NCBI GenBank assembly: GCA_963556255.1
Contig: OY744615.1
Span: forward strand, 3,217,623 to 3,281,622
Reading direction: 5' to 3'
From: Allolobophora icterica
Taxonomy: Eukaryota > Annelida > Clitellata > Crassiclitellata > Lumbricidae
Length of the DNA: 64,000 nucleotides
Shown: one piece after another, positions 11,327 to 20,745 of the stretch
Numbering within the stretch: position 1 is the first letter of the stretch
Layout: every line of letters starts with the position of its first letter
Notes under the pieces: generated by a model
Databases searched by the model: none
What the model was told of the DNA's origin: nothing
Seen by the model: the letters and a program-made list of their open reading frames with translations, nothing else
Program-made: the position numbers and the translations under genes

Positions 11327-11838
11327 CTCAAATGCTTCAGCTGTAAACCCTAGACGTCCATCCACTGAAGTGTGCCATGTCCGAATTGTTGAAGGGTGTG
11401 GTAGACATTTGCAAAATGAGCGGCGAACAAATTCGTAAGCTTTTGCACTGTAAAAATGCAGAGTCATGGCAAAAGACCGCAAAGTGTCATTGTATGGTTC
11501 TTGAACTGAAGAGTATAGTTTTCGTTTCAACAGTTCACATGGAATCTGCCCAAAACAGCGTTCAATCAGGTCTACAGATGCAGCATTGATATCAGTTCTA
11601 GACCGAAGTTGTTTTATTACGTCCTTCATAGTTTGCAGCTTTGTTTCTTTACGAAATAATTTGCGACGAGTGACCGATAACTTCTTAGCTATCAAACTCC
11701 TTTGAAGCTTTTCCTTCTCCAGAAGATCCTCATACTTCCTTTTGATGCTGCAAGGGCTTAAGGTAATTGCATAGCTGTGATCTGTCACAGACCCTGAACT
11801 AAGCACCTCTCCCATCTGACACGTTCCTGTTTCTATCA
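11327..11838 (-). pseudogene. P-element transposase, coiled-coil and linker exon
   Basis: It encodes about 170 residues: a charged coiled-coil-like stretch (EDLLEKEKLQRSLIAKKL), then RSFCKCLPHPSTIRTW, then VDGRLGFTAEAFE at the donor. The pattern 'CLPHPSTIRTW...GFT.EAF' is characteristic of THAP9/P transposases just before the catalytic domain. The upstream edge is cut at about 11838 by an opposite-strand LINE. On the far side of that LINE the THAP-containing part of the coding sequence resumes at about 12476. Confidence 0.88.
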
Positions 11839-12475
11839 TCTGAGGCGTTTGAGGGCTGTAAGAAGATCAGTTTCTCCTTCAGTGTTTACTACTATGGTCC
11901 ATGCCTTCATTTGCTGCCGCATTGACTATTGCAATTCATTGTTTGCTGGGCTCCCTAAAGCGCGCCTTTCATCTCTGCAGTCTGTTCTGAATGCGGCTGC
12001 CAGGCTCATTGCCCGTTTTCCTCGCTTCTCTCACATAACTACCTTTATGACTGATGTACTTCACTGGCTTCCTGTTGCTTCCCGCATCCAATACAAGGTT
12101 CTTCTCCTGGTCTCTAGGACTCAACTGGGAAAAGCTCCTAAATACCTCTGTGACCTAATGCGCAAACCTCTATCTGCTCTGTCTTCCCGCCCTCTTCGGT
12201 CTGCTGACCGCCTTGATCTGCTTGTCCCTCGTGCAAGGACTTCGATGGCTCAGCATCGTGCGTTTGCCATCCTTGGCCCTTCCCTTTGGAATGACCTGCC
12301 CCCCTCTCTCCGTAGCAAGATTTTGCTTGGGATCTCGCCTTCTTCTCTCCGCTGCTTAAAGACCTTTCTTTTCCCTCGAGGCTGACACGCTGGGAGCGCC
12401 TCTGAATAGTCTATGCTGTGAGAGGCGCTTTATAAATAATTATATATAAGATAAGATAAGATAAGATAAGATTAT
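11839..12475 (+). mobile_element. CR1-like LINE inserted in the P-element exon
   Basis: The + strand has one intact 178-residue frame covering the RT C-terminus (RRSVSPSVFTTMVHAF, CRIDYCNSLFAGLP, LHWLPVASRIQYK, LGPSLWNDLPPSLR). The 3' hairpin GGGAGCGCCTCTGAATAG...GAGAGGCGCTTTATAAAT and a (GATAA)n tail follow. The 5' truncation joins directly to transposase coding sequence at 11838/11839. The open frame suggests a relatively recent insertion. Confidence 0.9.
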
Positions 12476-12783
12476 GGGACAGACAAGAAGTAGATCTGGC
12501 AACCGCCTGTTCTGGACCAACATCCGAGACTGTCATCGCAGCTGGTGAGACAGTGTTCCTTTGAAGAACACGACGTTTTCGTACCTCCTTCTTCAAGTGC
12601 TGTGGAAAGCTGAATATCTCTGGAACAGCATCCTCTTTAAGTCTCTTTTGGGAGCTGTATATTCGGAAACAGGAAGATGTGAAATGTTCAGAGCAAATAA
12701 AGTCTGTTGGTTTTGGCTGCCATTTTTGACGTCTAATTGCAACCAGCCACTTCTTCGTTAGTTCTGTATTGTTCAATGGAAAC
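12476..12783 (-). pseudogene. P-element transposase, THAP-domain exon (3' half of THAP)
   Basis: The minus-strand exon starts after a TTCTGCAG acceptor (12784/12783) and encodes FPLNNTELTKKWLVAIRRQKW, PKPTDFICSEHF and DAVPEIF. These are the second half of a THAP zinc-binding domain: the FP box, the invariant W, the C..HF pair and the DAVP motif. The N-terminal C-x-C half must lie on an upstream exon that I could not identify to the right. The other end runs into the LINE tail at 12475. THAP is the DNA-binding module of P-family transposases. Confidence 0.85.
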
Positions 12784-13070
12784 CTGCAGAACAATCAAAT
12801 AATACCATGTATAAATACTGATGCTCCATTTATTGTACCAAGGGTCATCAAACTGTTTACAGAGCCTAATATCAACCCGTGCTCCTTACAGAACGGTCAT
12901 CTGAACGCTGGCAGTGGCTCTAGAGCAAAAACTGGATGGTTCTGGAGAAACATGCACAATTTATGACCGTCCAAAATAATTTTCACCCATCCCAATGACA
13001 GGTGGCTGGCTAAGGGCCTGATCGTGTCAGATTCGAGGTCGACCCTGCTCCATCCTACCTGTCTAACCGT
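12784..13070. other. No recognisable gene
   Basis: This is probably upstream intron of the P-element transposase. The missing first THAP exon was not found with confidence here or in the next kilobase. Confidence 0.35.
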
Positions 13071-13330
13071 GCAACCCATAGAACTCTCCGCTCTTCGAGA
13101 AGGGGGTAGTCTTTAGTTCCATGTGCTCAAACTGCTTTTATACAGTGTTGGGTCTCTTCGATTGTCGGTCCCTCCATCAAGAATGGCCTCCCTCTAGACC
13201 TGCGATAGTTGCCTTGGTTACACTTGCCTGTTTTTTTGTAAGTCCCTCAAATTACATTTCTTTATCGGTGGCTGAGAGCACCTCTGAGTAGTTCTCTTCG
13301 AGATGCTCTATATAAATTCTCTGAATTAAT
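13070..13330 (+). mobile_element. Degraded CR1-like LINE 3' end
   Basis: A decayed VGPSIKNGLPLDLR-like block is followed by GCTGAGAGCACCTCTGAGTAG...GAGATGCTCTATATAAAT, the same 3' hairpin form as the other LINE copies but more diverged. Confidence 0.65.
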
Positions 13331-13994
13331 GAAAAGTATCCCTTAAAAGGATTTGTACAAATGACATTGTTTTAACTTACAAATATACTTCAGTATACCA
13401 TAGAAATTTAGCAAAATTTATGTAATTACATGCATTTATAAAACATTAAAATACAACTTTGACATGTCAAACATAGCTGTGAAAATGTGTTTAGTTTTTG
13501 GCGTTCGAACACTTTATGATTTTTAGGAAAAGTTCACGTTATTTCGGGGATAGACACACAAACGAAATAGTTTCTGGGATCCGCCGGTAATACCCGTTTG
13601 CGGATTCGGTGATTTGCTACGCGCCCACCGATAAACAGAAAAACGATGTGACCAAACGCCGATCAAAACACGTGAATTTGATATCGTACCACTGTACAAA
13701 AATTGCTTACCTATAAAAACGGATCTCGGAATCCTTCGAGTATCGATTAGTGCAGTTATAAGCACAACAGGATGCCACCATTGTAAATTTTGCAACTTGT
13801 CGCGGCGATCATGTACAACCTTATCGTACTACGAACACGAAACTTTCTGCCAGATGTATGGCGGATGCCGGAAACCAAAGATGTTATTATTGCCGGAAAC
13901 CGGAAACCGAGTCAACTCTGTACCATAGAATAGGCAGTCTAAGTAAATAGAAGATGTCTATGGTATTAATAGTAATCAGTGATCAGTGAGCGTG
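13331..13994. other. No recognisable gene
   Basis: The region is A/T-rich on the left. Farther right there is a ~90-codon minus-strand frame (13523-13795) without recognisable motifs. Confidence 0.35.
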
Positions 13995-14300
13995 ACCCAA
14001 AATAAATAAGTAAGTAAGTAAGTAAGTATTCGTTTATTACAAAATAGTAGTTTGACACACCGCAAACCATTACAATCAAAATCAAGAAACATGCTAAAGC
14101 GAGGATACAACAATGAAACTATGTACAAATCAATAATTTAAATCATTTAGAATATTAAACAAGACAAATTAAACACCGAAAGTTTAAATGTTTTTATGCA
14201 AGGTCCTGGAAATAAAAATATCATCCTTAAAAGGCAAAGAGAAATCATGCTGTCTAGGTCTTAAGCTGTGAGAACGCTGAACAATAGGACGTGTATAAAG
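13995..14300 (-). mobile_element. LINE family 2, 3' end
   Basis: An (AAGT)n tail joined to ATTCGTTTATTAC marks the 3' end on the minus strand. Further in, the minus strand encodes HSLRPRQHDFSLPF and FISRTLHKN, matching the C-terminus of the LINE at 35222-35935 (NLRQRAHNFTLPD...FISRMLYKN). The family is distinct from the CR1-like LINE group. Confidence 0.65.
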
Positions 14301-15060
14301 CACTAATCTACTTTTTTAGTTTCTTGCCTAATTTTTCAAAGCTTAAATAGTATGTAGGCCTAGGCCTACATGTATACGTTGAAGAACCTCTAGCTGCCAA
14401 GTTATCTGATGTGATGCGATGTGATACAGTACGGCGCAAAGCTAAAATAAGATTTTTAAAGTTAGGCTAACTATGTCTTGCTATAAAGTTCTGAGTATAA
14501 TAATTTGCCATAATAATACGGCAGACTTGGCGCCTTTTGTAATTTTATACAGGCCATGCAAGAAGGTATAAAAATAATTAGATTAAATCCATTAAAACAG
14601 ATTTTGCAATGTGGTTTTCATTCCGATATTGCTAGACGTCTCGAGAGTTCGTGCTCAAAGCGATAGGGCACAGGAAGCCAGTGCAGCATGTCTCGCAGCA
14701 ATGGCGTCACATGGTCAAATTTCCGTCGATTAAAATACAAGCCTCGCCGCTGCATTCATCACCGACTATCGTGTAGATATTATATTTGGGTGCCCGGTTA
14801 GCATGCAGGCTGTTGCAACTAACAATCTGAGAGAAAACGAAGCAGGCAACAGCCGTTTTACGGCCACACAGGGCAGAGATCTAGCACAGCTCTTGATTAA
14901 AAGAAGCTGTCGAAAGCATCTGCCCACCGTCAGTCCCACACGGGACATTGACATTATTCGCCTCAAATTTATACGACACCCAGGTCGCAGCCGCGGTCGA
15001 TGGCTGCAGTGGTATCCCACAGACATTCTGAAAGTCAGTACTGAGCTGATCGCAGCTCCT
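14301..15060. other. No recognisable gene
   Basis: Two overlapping opposite-strand frames of 100-120 codons lie at about 14766-15128. Neither has recognisable motifs. The region may be older LINE sequence, but I could not confirm that. Confidence 0.35.
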
Positions 15061-15136
15061 ACGATTATAATGATTGTAATAATAATATTATTATTATCGG
15101 TATAATATATTGTTAATAATAATAACAATAATAATT

Positions 15137-15174
<38 letters not shown>

Positions 15175-15178
15175 TTGT
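15061..15178. repeat. Imperfect (AAT/ATT)n palindromic tract
   Basis: Runs of AAT on one side and ATT on the other alternate, so the tract can fold on itself. Low complexity. Confidence 0.85.
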
Positions 15179-15728
15179 TATTAAAGTTACGGTAAGTAAG
15201 TATGTTACTGTTAAATAGTTTTAAAATACCTCATACCTACTACTGGAGTATTAACAGTTATGTAATCTGGGGTTTGGCCGCATTTCTGGGGTTGCTAAAA
15301 AAAACAGTGGCAACCATTGATGGTGGCAACACTGTGATGATGAGAGTGTGAAACTCTGTGCATATAATTTAGTGGACAAACCCATTTAATTAACGACAGC
15401 TAGGTCAATGAGAGAGTTGCTAATAGTCTTTTAGCTTAATGTTTTATTCCTCCGAAGGCTGGTAAGTCATTCCGAGGAACATTAGACAGACGCAGTTCCT
15501 TGTCATGCACCGGTGTTTTTAAAACTCGTTGTTCAGCATGTGTAAATAAGTAGTGTAAAGTTGGACAAATAAGTAATCTTACGCATTACCATTTCTTCTA
15601 CATATGTGTGGGTTAATATTTCGTAATTGTTATACGGATGTCTTCGTCTAGGTCGATATTAATCATATTTCAAACAAAATAACTAAATCTATGGGAATAA
15701 TTACATGTATCTCCACAATTATTGTTCT
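15179..15728. other. No recognisable gene
   Basis: Nothing identifiable beyond scattered short frames. Confidence 0.4.
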
Positions 15729-16012
15729 AAGTAAGTAAGTATATCCTTTATTAATCCAACTGCTAACCACACTTTGGTTTACACATGTATATCACGTCCA
15801 GGTTAAAGTACTAAGGCCTATAGGTGAAAATCATCCTAATTATGAAAGATTTGCAAGCCAGACTGTCAGCAGTCGGGAGAACCCGATTATGAACACGGGG
15901 TCGCAAAGTATAACCAATATGCTTAACATGTGGTAATAGCGCATGAAGCATATGTGTAGGACATGTAAGGACGGCCATGAAAAGTTTGGAATCTGCAGTT
16001 CGGATCAAGCAA
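15729..16012 (-). mobile_element. LINE family 2, 3' end
   Basis: (AAGT)n followed by ATATCCTTTATTAATCC marks the 3' end. The minus strand encodes LHALLPHVKHIGYTLRPRVH, NRVLPTADS and SFIIRMIF, the same C-terminal block as at 13995 and 35222. Short and defective. Confidence 0.7.
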
Positions 16013-16431
16013 AGTCTTACTGAATATTATACACTTGTATACCCTTATTATTTATGACGTAAATTTTTATTTCATGATGTGGGGGTTGTATGTTAGCATA
16101 ATTCGAATGGCAAAATGCTTCTTTTTGAATTACAAGAATTTTATTTTTTGTTGCATATAACGTCTATATCTTTGTAGAATACAAATTTGAGAACAGTATA
16201 GGAAGGGAAATTATTTGAAATTATGATTACAGCATTGCTTGAACATGTCAGTGAAATGAAACATGCAAGTAATCTGCTAGTGATAGTGTATAAAAATTTG
16301 AGAACAAGAGTGATAGACCTAATCTATATTTAACTGAGACGTTGGAGCTGCAGTGTGTTTTTAGTGGAACTGTGGTGTTTTCCTGCTACATATTAGCTAG
16401 TGGTGGACACTGGATGCATAAATATTTTATC
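16013..16431. other. No recognisable gene
   Basis: A/T-rich sequence without a supported feature. Confidence 0.4.
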
Positions 16432-16439
16432 CTCCAAAT

Positions 16440-16797
16440 CAGCGGTTCCCAAACTTCTCTGGGTCGCGAGACTCGCGACCCACTTGTGAATATCTTGGCA
16501 GTCTCGGCACCCACTGTGTAAAATTAAGCATTGTGTAGGCCTACTAAAATTTGCTTCGTAAATTTGTACCAATAATATGCGGATTTATTTAGTACAGCAC
16601 TCAGAAATTTAAAGCATTAAAAGGAAACTTAGGTAAAAAAACAGTTCACAATTTATTACAATCCAGCTAATTAAAGCCCAATCGTAGTCAAAAGTTGTTG
16701 CTGCAAAAAAATAAATGTTTCTCTAAAAATTTGGCGACCACTTGCCAGAGCTTCGCGGCCCACTTTTGGGTCGCGACCCACAGTTTGGGAAACGCTG
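16440..16797. mobile_element. hAT MITE, 358 bp, perfect TSD
   Basis: It starts CAGCGGTTCCCAAAC and ends GTTTGGGAAACGCTG, inverted repeats with one mismatch. It is flanked by CTCCAAAT at 16432-16439 and 16798-16805, an exact 8-bp duplication. Subterminal GGGTCGCGA motifs resemble those of the element at 1-199. There is no coding sequence. Confidence 0.92.
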
Positions 16798-16805
16798 CTC
16801 CAAAT

Positions 16806-17768
16806 GATGCCTATCGCATTTAACCATTAGTTGTTGCTTGTGATTTGATACATGCATAGCATAAATGGTTTTGGATTCATCTGGTGAATTGTAAAATGTG
16901 CAAGGTGTCACAGCATGCAATTTTCACAAGGATCTAGAATCAACTGGTTGGAGTCTCATTTACGCAGTGCGATAGTACATTTAAGTCATTAAAATCAACT
17001 TCATATAGGCAGCATAATGATCTCAGATCTATTTAATACTTTTTTCAATTGTTTATGACTGTAAAATTATGAGAAGGGAGATTTCTTTTGGAATTCTTCT
17101 ATCTTAATGCAGCGGTCAGTGAAGACAAGTGATCAACATTGTAAGAGTGGTTACAACTTCAGACAAACACAAAAACTCTGCCCTTAAAACATTGAGGGCA
17201 GAGTTTTTGTGCTTTAGAAAGAAAACTACAAAATCAACAACTACTCTAAGACACCATTTTCCATATTGTTTGATAGTCATATAAAGGTGCTTTGAACAGT
17301 CATTTTAAGACATCTGTGACATTTTGAAATCAGTACATCGGACATATATGTGCCGCAAAACTCTGTTGCAGCTCACAAATTGACTAAAAATTCTAGGCAG
17401 TCTCAACATGAAACTTTAAAGTGGATAATATAAATGACATTGGACAATGAAGTAGAGCAAATTCTAAATTTTCAGCTATTCAAATTTTCTTATCTGTAAA
17501 AAATGTGCAAGACAGTTTATGTTTTCATACAATTCAATTTTTAAGTAGGAAGTTAGTAAACATAATTCCAGTTTTGCATGTCCTGAGAAGAAGAAGAGAA
17601 GTTGCTTAATCTAACCTGAAGAGGTAGCCACTGATATGCAGTTGTAACAACTTCATTTAAAAAATACTAGGCATTGAGATAAAGTTAAGTTTGGATTTTC
17701 TCCCTATATCCGAAGACTAAGCGTAAAGGTTAAGCAATCTCTTTACGCTCATCATATCTTGATTTCAC
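16806..17768. other. No recognisable gene apart from one hairpin
   Basis: The only structured element seen is the hairpin at 17168-17211. Confidence 0.4.
17168..17211. other. Perfect 17-bp inverted repeat (hairpin)
   Basis: CACAAAAACTCTGCCCT at 17168-17184 pairs exactly with 17195-17211 across a 10-base loop. It could be a small hairpin RNA precursor or a tiny MITE relic. No flanking target duplication was obvious. Confidence 0.6.
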
Positions 17769-18000
17769 ATGGGCTCCAGTCTTCATGACTTGATCAGGGC
17801 CACCACTGTCAACCATATGCTATACTGTTCTCAAGTGTGGTTGGGCTTTGCTAACAAGCAGAAACTTGATTATTTGGGCATAATTCTTCGTAAATTGATT
17901 CGTCTTGGGTACCTCCCTCCTTCGTTTCCAACTTTTGAGGAACTCTGCAATAAAGCTGATAGCGATCTCTTTAGTAGTATTCTTAAAAACCCAAGATATT
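17769..18000 (+). mobile_element. LINE family 2 fragment
   Basis: The + strand encodes HDLIRATTVNHMLYCSQVW, LRKLIRLGYLPPSFPTFEEL and DLFSSILKNPRY. These are homologous to EIARATTIASLTYASPAWW and LRKMRRSGLLSPSIQSASEL in the copy at 35222-35935, so it is a C-terminal RT fragment. It is cut at 18000 by an opposite-strand LINE. Confidence 0.7.
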
Positions 18001-18690
18001 CGGGCAGTGAGGCGGACAGCAGAGAACAGGACTCGATCCAAGCACCCGAAGCAGCTAGCATGGAGGCCAGCATAAAGCAAGCAAAAGTAGTCAGGTCTGG
18101 ATGTAACAAAAGAGTGGATAAGTGTGGATGTAGCAGAGGAAGTAAGCAAGCGAGCGAGAGTGCGAAGCTGACGCAGTTGATAGAATCAATCACGACTGAG
18201 AAGGTTGATGTGAGGAGCAAAAGTGAACTCTTGGTCCAAGAAGACGGTCGCGGACGACGGTGGAAACGGAAAAGTGAGGGAAATCGGCAACAATGGCAGC
18301 CAAGTCTAACCTAGACATTTACTGTCAAGTGCCCAGCCAGATAAGTTGGGTTTTAGAGGGATTAAGTTGCAGCAGATTGGACAACATCCAGGCCTTCATT
18401 GCTCTCATAATCGACCTCATAACCCAGGTGGCCGCGACGGCATCCAAGTCAGAGCAATGCAAGTATGCCTGAACATCATCGGCATACAGCTGAGTTAGTG
18501 CGGCATAAGAGGCAAGAAACGGAGCAAGGTCATGTGTGTAAATGAGATGTAGCAGATGTAACTTCAAGACCCAAGACAGAGCCCTGGGGTAGTCTATAAG
18601 GGACAGAGACCTAGAAGGCCCATAGACCACACATGCAGAATGCTCACAGAGAACGATGTTCAAAAGCCCACCATGTCACCTAAACGTGGT
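18001..18690 (-). mobile_element. CR1-like LINE fragment with RT catalytic YADD
   Basis: The minus strand contains TQLYADDVQAYLHC, the RT motif C (YxDD), then LLQLNPSKTQLIWLGT. In shifted frames it continues with FVTSRPDYFCLLYAGL and CLDRVLFSAVRL. The order matches the LINE at 48925-49826. Several frameshifts show it is a pseudogene. It is the only CR1-like copy here that keeps the catalytic YADD. Confidence 0.8.
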
Positions 18691-19004
18691 CCTCCTGTGT
18701 ATGCAAAATGTATGATGGATGCCCGAGTCCCTTCTTGGATATGCAAGTACTCAGTGGCAAAGATCCACAAGGACATATGATGGAGCTACACATAAGCTAA
18801 ATTGCATTTATTAAAGGGCAACATAAACCGAAAATTTAAGGCTTAAATTGTCCCTCTAGCTCTGTTATCTCTGATGTGCTTTGTGTATATTACAGTTTTA
18901 ATTTTAAATATCTTCTATAAAATAATATGAAAGCCTGTTAACAAGTTACCAGGTTTTAGCTGTGCTACTTATGGAAGCTTTTATGAAGATATTATTATTA
19001 TTAG

Positions 19005-19260
19005 GGAGCTTTTATATAGCGCCCTTCAAGGTGAGCTACTCAGGAGCGCTCCTAGTCCAACCACGATTAAAGAGAGTAGTTTTCAAGTTTGTAAGAAACA
19101 AGGTACAGTAACTCATAGGGACCAGGCGGAGTGCAACAGGAAGGCCATTCCAGGTTGCGGGGCCAGCAACTGAAAAAGAATGGCGCTGCATAATGGCTGC
19201 CCACGTGCGGGGAACCAAGAGCTCGAGATGGTGTGATATGAGATGGCGTGATTTAAAATT
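19005..19260 (-). mobile_element. CR1-like LINE 3' end
   Basis: The minus strand ends with AGPATWNGLPVALRLVPMS and LKTTLFNRGWTRSAPE, nearly identical to the end of the LINE at 48925-49826. The GGAGCGCTCCTGAGTAG...GGGCGCTATATAAAAGCT 3' hairpin and an (AAT)n tail follow. Confidence 0.85.
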
Positions 19261-19434
19261 GACTTTATTTTAGTTGACTTGTCACGGATGGTGTACTTTT
19301 AAGTACAGGTGTTAAGGCCAGTCTGTTTTCAGACAGAGCTGTAATATTAAGGGCTTGAGCAAGACAACTTCTTAGCAGAAAATGTGAAAGAATTCTACGA
19401 TCTGTGCCTTGCTATTATTACTAACTAATCATTA

Positions 19435-20065
19435 GTAATGGGCACTAAACTAATTTTTTTAGTTAAACTTCAACTATTTTTCAACTAAAAATAAAACATG
19501 TAATGTGTACTCTACCCAAAGGGATACGGAAATTTTGCCCCCGGAAGAATCGCCCCGGGAAGATTCGCCCCCTGCATAATTACATTTTCATCCTAGATCC
19601 CGCTTCTAGTCTTGGTTATATTTTCATCGGTAATCCAGCTTCTATCCTTAGTTACATTTTTATTGATAGATCCCGCTTCTAGTCTTCCGGGGGCGAAACT
19701 TCCGGGGGGCGAATCTTCCGGGGGCGAATCTTCCGGGGGCAAAAGTCCTAGAACCATACTAGCCAACTCATAAAGAATAATAAACACCAATGTTATTTAC
19801 ACTGTGCCTTACAATGCGTATTCTATGCAGAGGCAACACCAGTGTTAATAAATTGGTAAATGTCGCGTTAGTTGTTGACCGTGTTCATTGCAGAAGATAG
19901 TTGCCTAGTTGCTGATTTTGTTAGTTAAACTTCATTTAATAACTAAACAATATTAGTTAAAGTTTGGTTTTAACTAAACTATTTTTCTGCAGTTAAACTT
20001 CATCCTTAACTAAAAAATTTAAGTTTAACTAAAAGTTATCAACTTTTTAGTTAACTTTTGCCCTT
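19435..20065. mobile_element. A/T-rich MITE-like element with TTAGTTAAACTT repeats
   Basis: Multiple copies in both orientations of TTAGTTAAACTT / AAGTTTAACTAA lie between TGGGCACTAAACTAA on the left and TTAGTTAACTTTTGCCC on the right. This forms a loosely palindromic element. A second element (19528-19755) is nested inside. Boundaries are approximate and no target duplication was resolved. Confidence 0.55.
19528..19755. mobile_element. Nested MITE with GGGGCGAATCTTCCG ends
   Basis: The left end reads ATTTTGCCCCCGGAAGA with further CGGGAAGATTCGCCCC. The right end carries the inverse units CTTCCGGGGGCGAA three times and GGGGGCAAAAGT. The interior repeats GATCCCGCTTCTAGTCTT. Long, multi-unit inverted repeats and no coding sequence indicate a non-autonomous element. 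Confidence 0.7.
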
Positions 20066-20191
20066 CGCTGCTAGTCACTCAACTACGAATGGAGAACAGT
20101 CATTCTTCTGTAATAAGCAGCTCAATGAAATTATGTTCTGTATTTTAAAACATAAAAATTATTAATATTGAGGTTTAACTCTTATTTTTAG

Positions 20192-20302
20192 GAATATATG
20201 AAGAAGTGGAGCTTCATTCTGTTAGAGCTTCAAAATGCAGTTGTCAGACAACGTCTGCATCTCGTTAATCTTCATCAAGAACATTACAGTGGATGTATTT
20301 GA
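20192..20302 (+). other. Leader exon segment with a conserved 34-codon ORF
   Basis: A splice-acceptor-like CTTATTTTTAG precedes GAATATATGAAGAAG. From the ATG at 20198 a 34-codon frame runs to a TGA at 20300. The inverted paralogue at 32202-32306 keeps the same ATG, length and stop, with the shared core ILLELQNAVV and LHQEHY and no indels. It lies about 440 bases upstream of the zinc-finger ATG. It may be an upstream ORF in the 5' leader or the end of an alternative coding exon. The function is unknown. Confidence 0.5.
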
Positions 20303-20745
20303 CTCCGGAGCAATAGCATAAAGGTGTGCTATTTTACAGCGGTTGGATGGCTTCACTATTTCGTCGCAAAGTTTTTTCTGAAGTTTCTTACTTCAGTCGA
20401 AAAAACTACTATAAACCGATGAACCATTCTTGTAAACAACTGAAAAGCAAAACTTAAATGAAGTCGTAGACAGTGTGAGAAACTGAACACTGCTGGCGTT
20501 GGAAAGGATATGACAACAATTTTGCAGAAACATTTTACACAGGCAACTTGAAGTGTGTACAAAACTATATGCTTATGAAAAGCCATAGAAATTCCAACTT
20601 TGTCTAGAATCTGGTGATTGGAGAAGCACATTTGAATCCATTTTAAGAAAACCACGGGAGTCGATAATTTCAGAACCGTATGTTGATCATCAAAGAACCC
20701 ATACAAGAGAAAAACCGTGAAATTATCAACTAACTGAGTACGCTG

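Noticed and set aside
13470..13560. First half of the THAP domain for the P-element gene
   Set aside because: A Cys-Ser-Asn-Ala-Lys-Asn-like stretch on the minus strand is soon followed by a stop, and no donor site fits. Not convincing.
14766..15128. Overlapping 100-120 codon frames on both strands
   Set aside because: No motif on either strand, and part of the sequence is an AAT/ATT tract.
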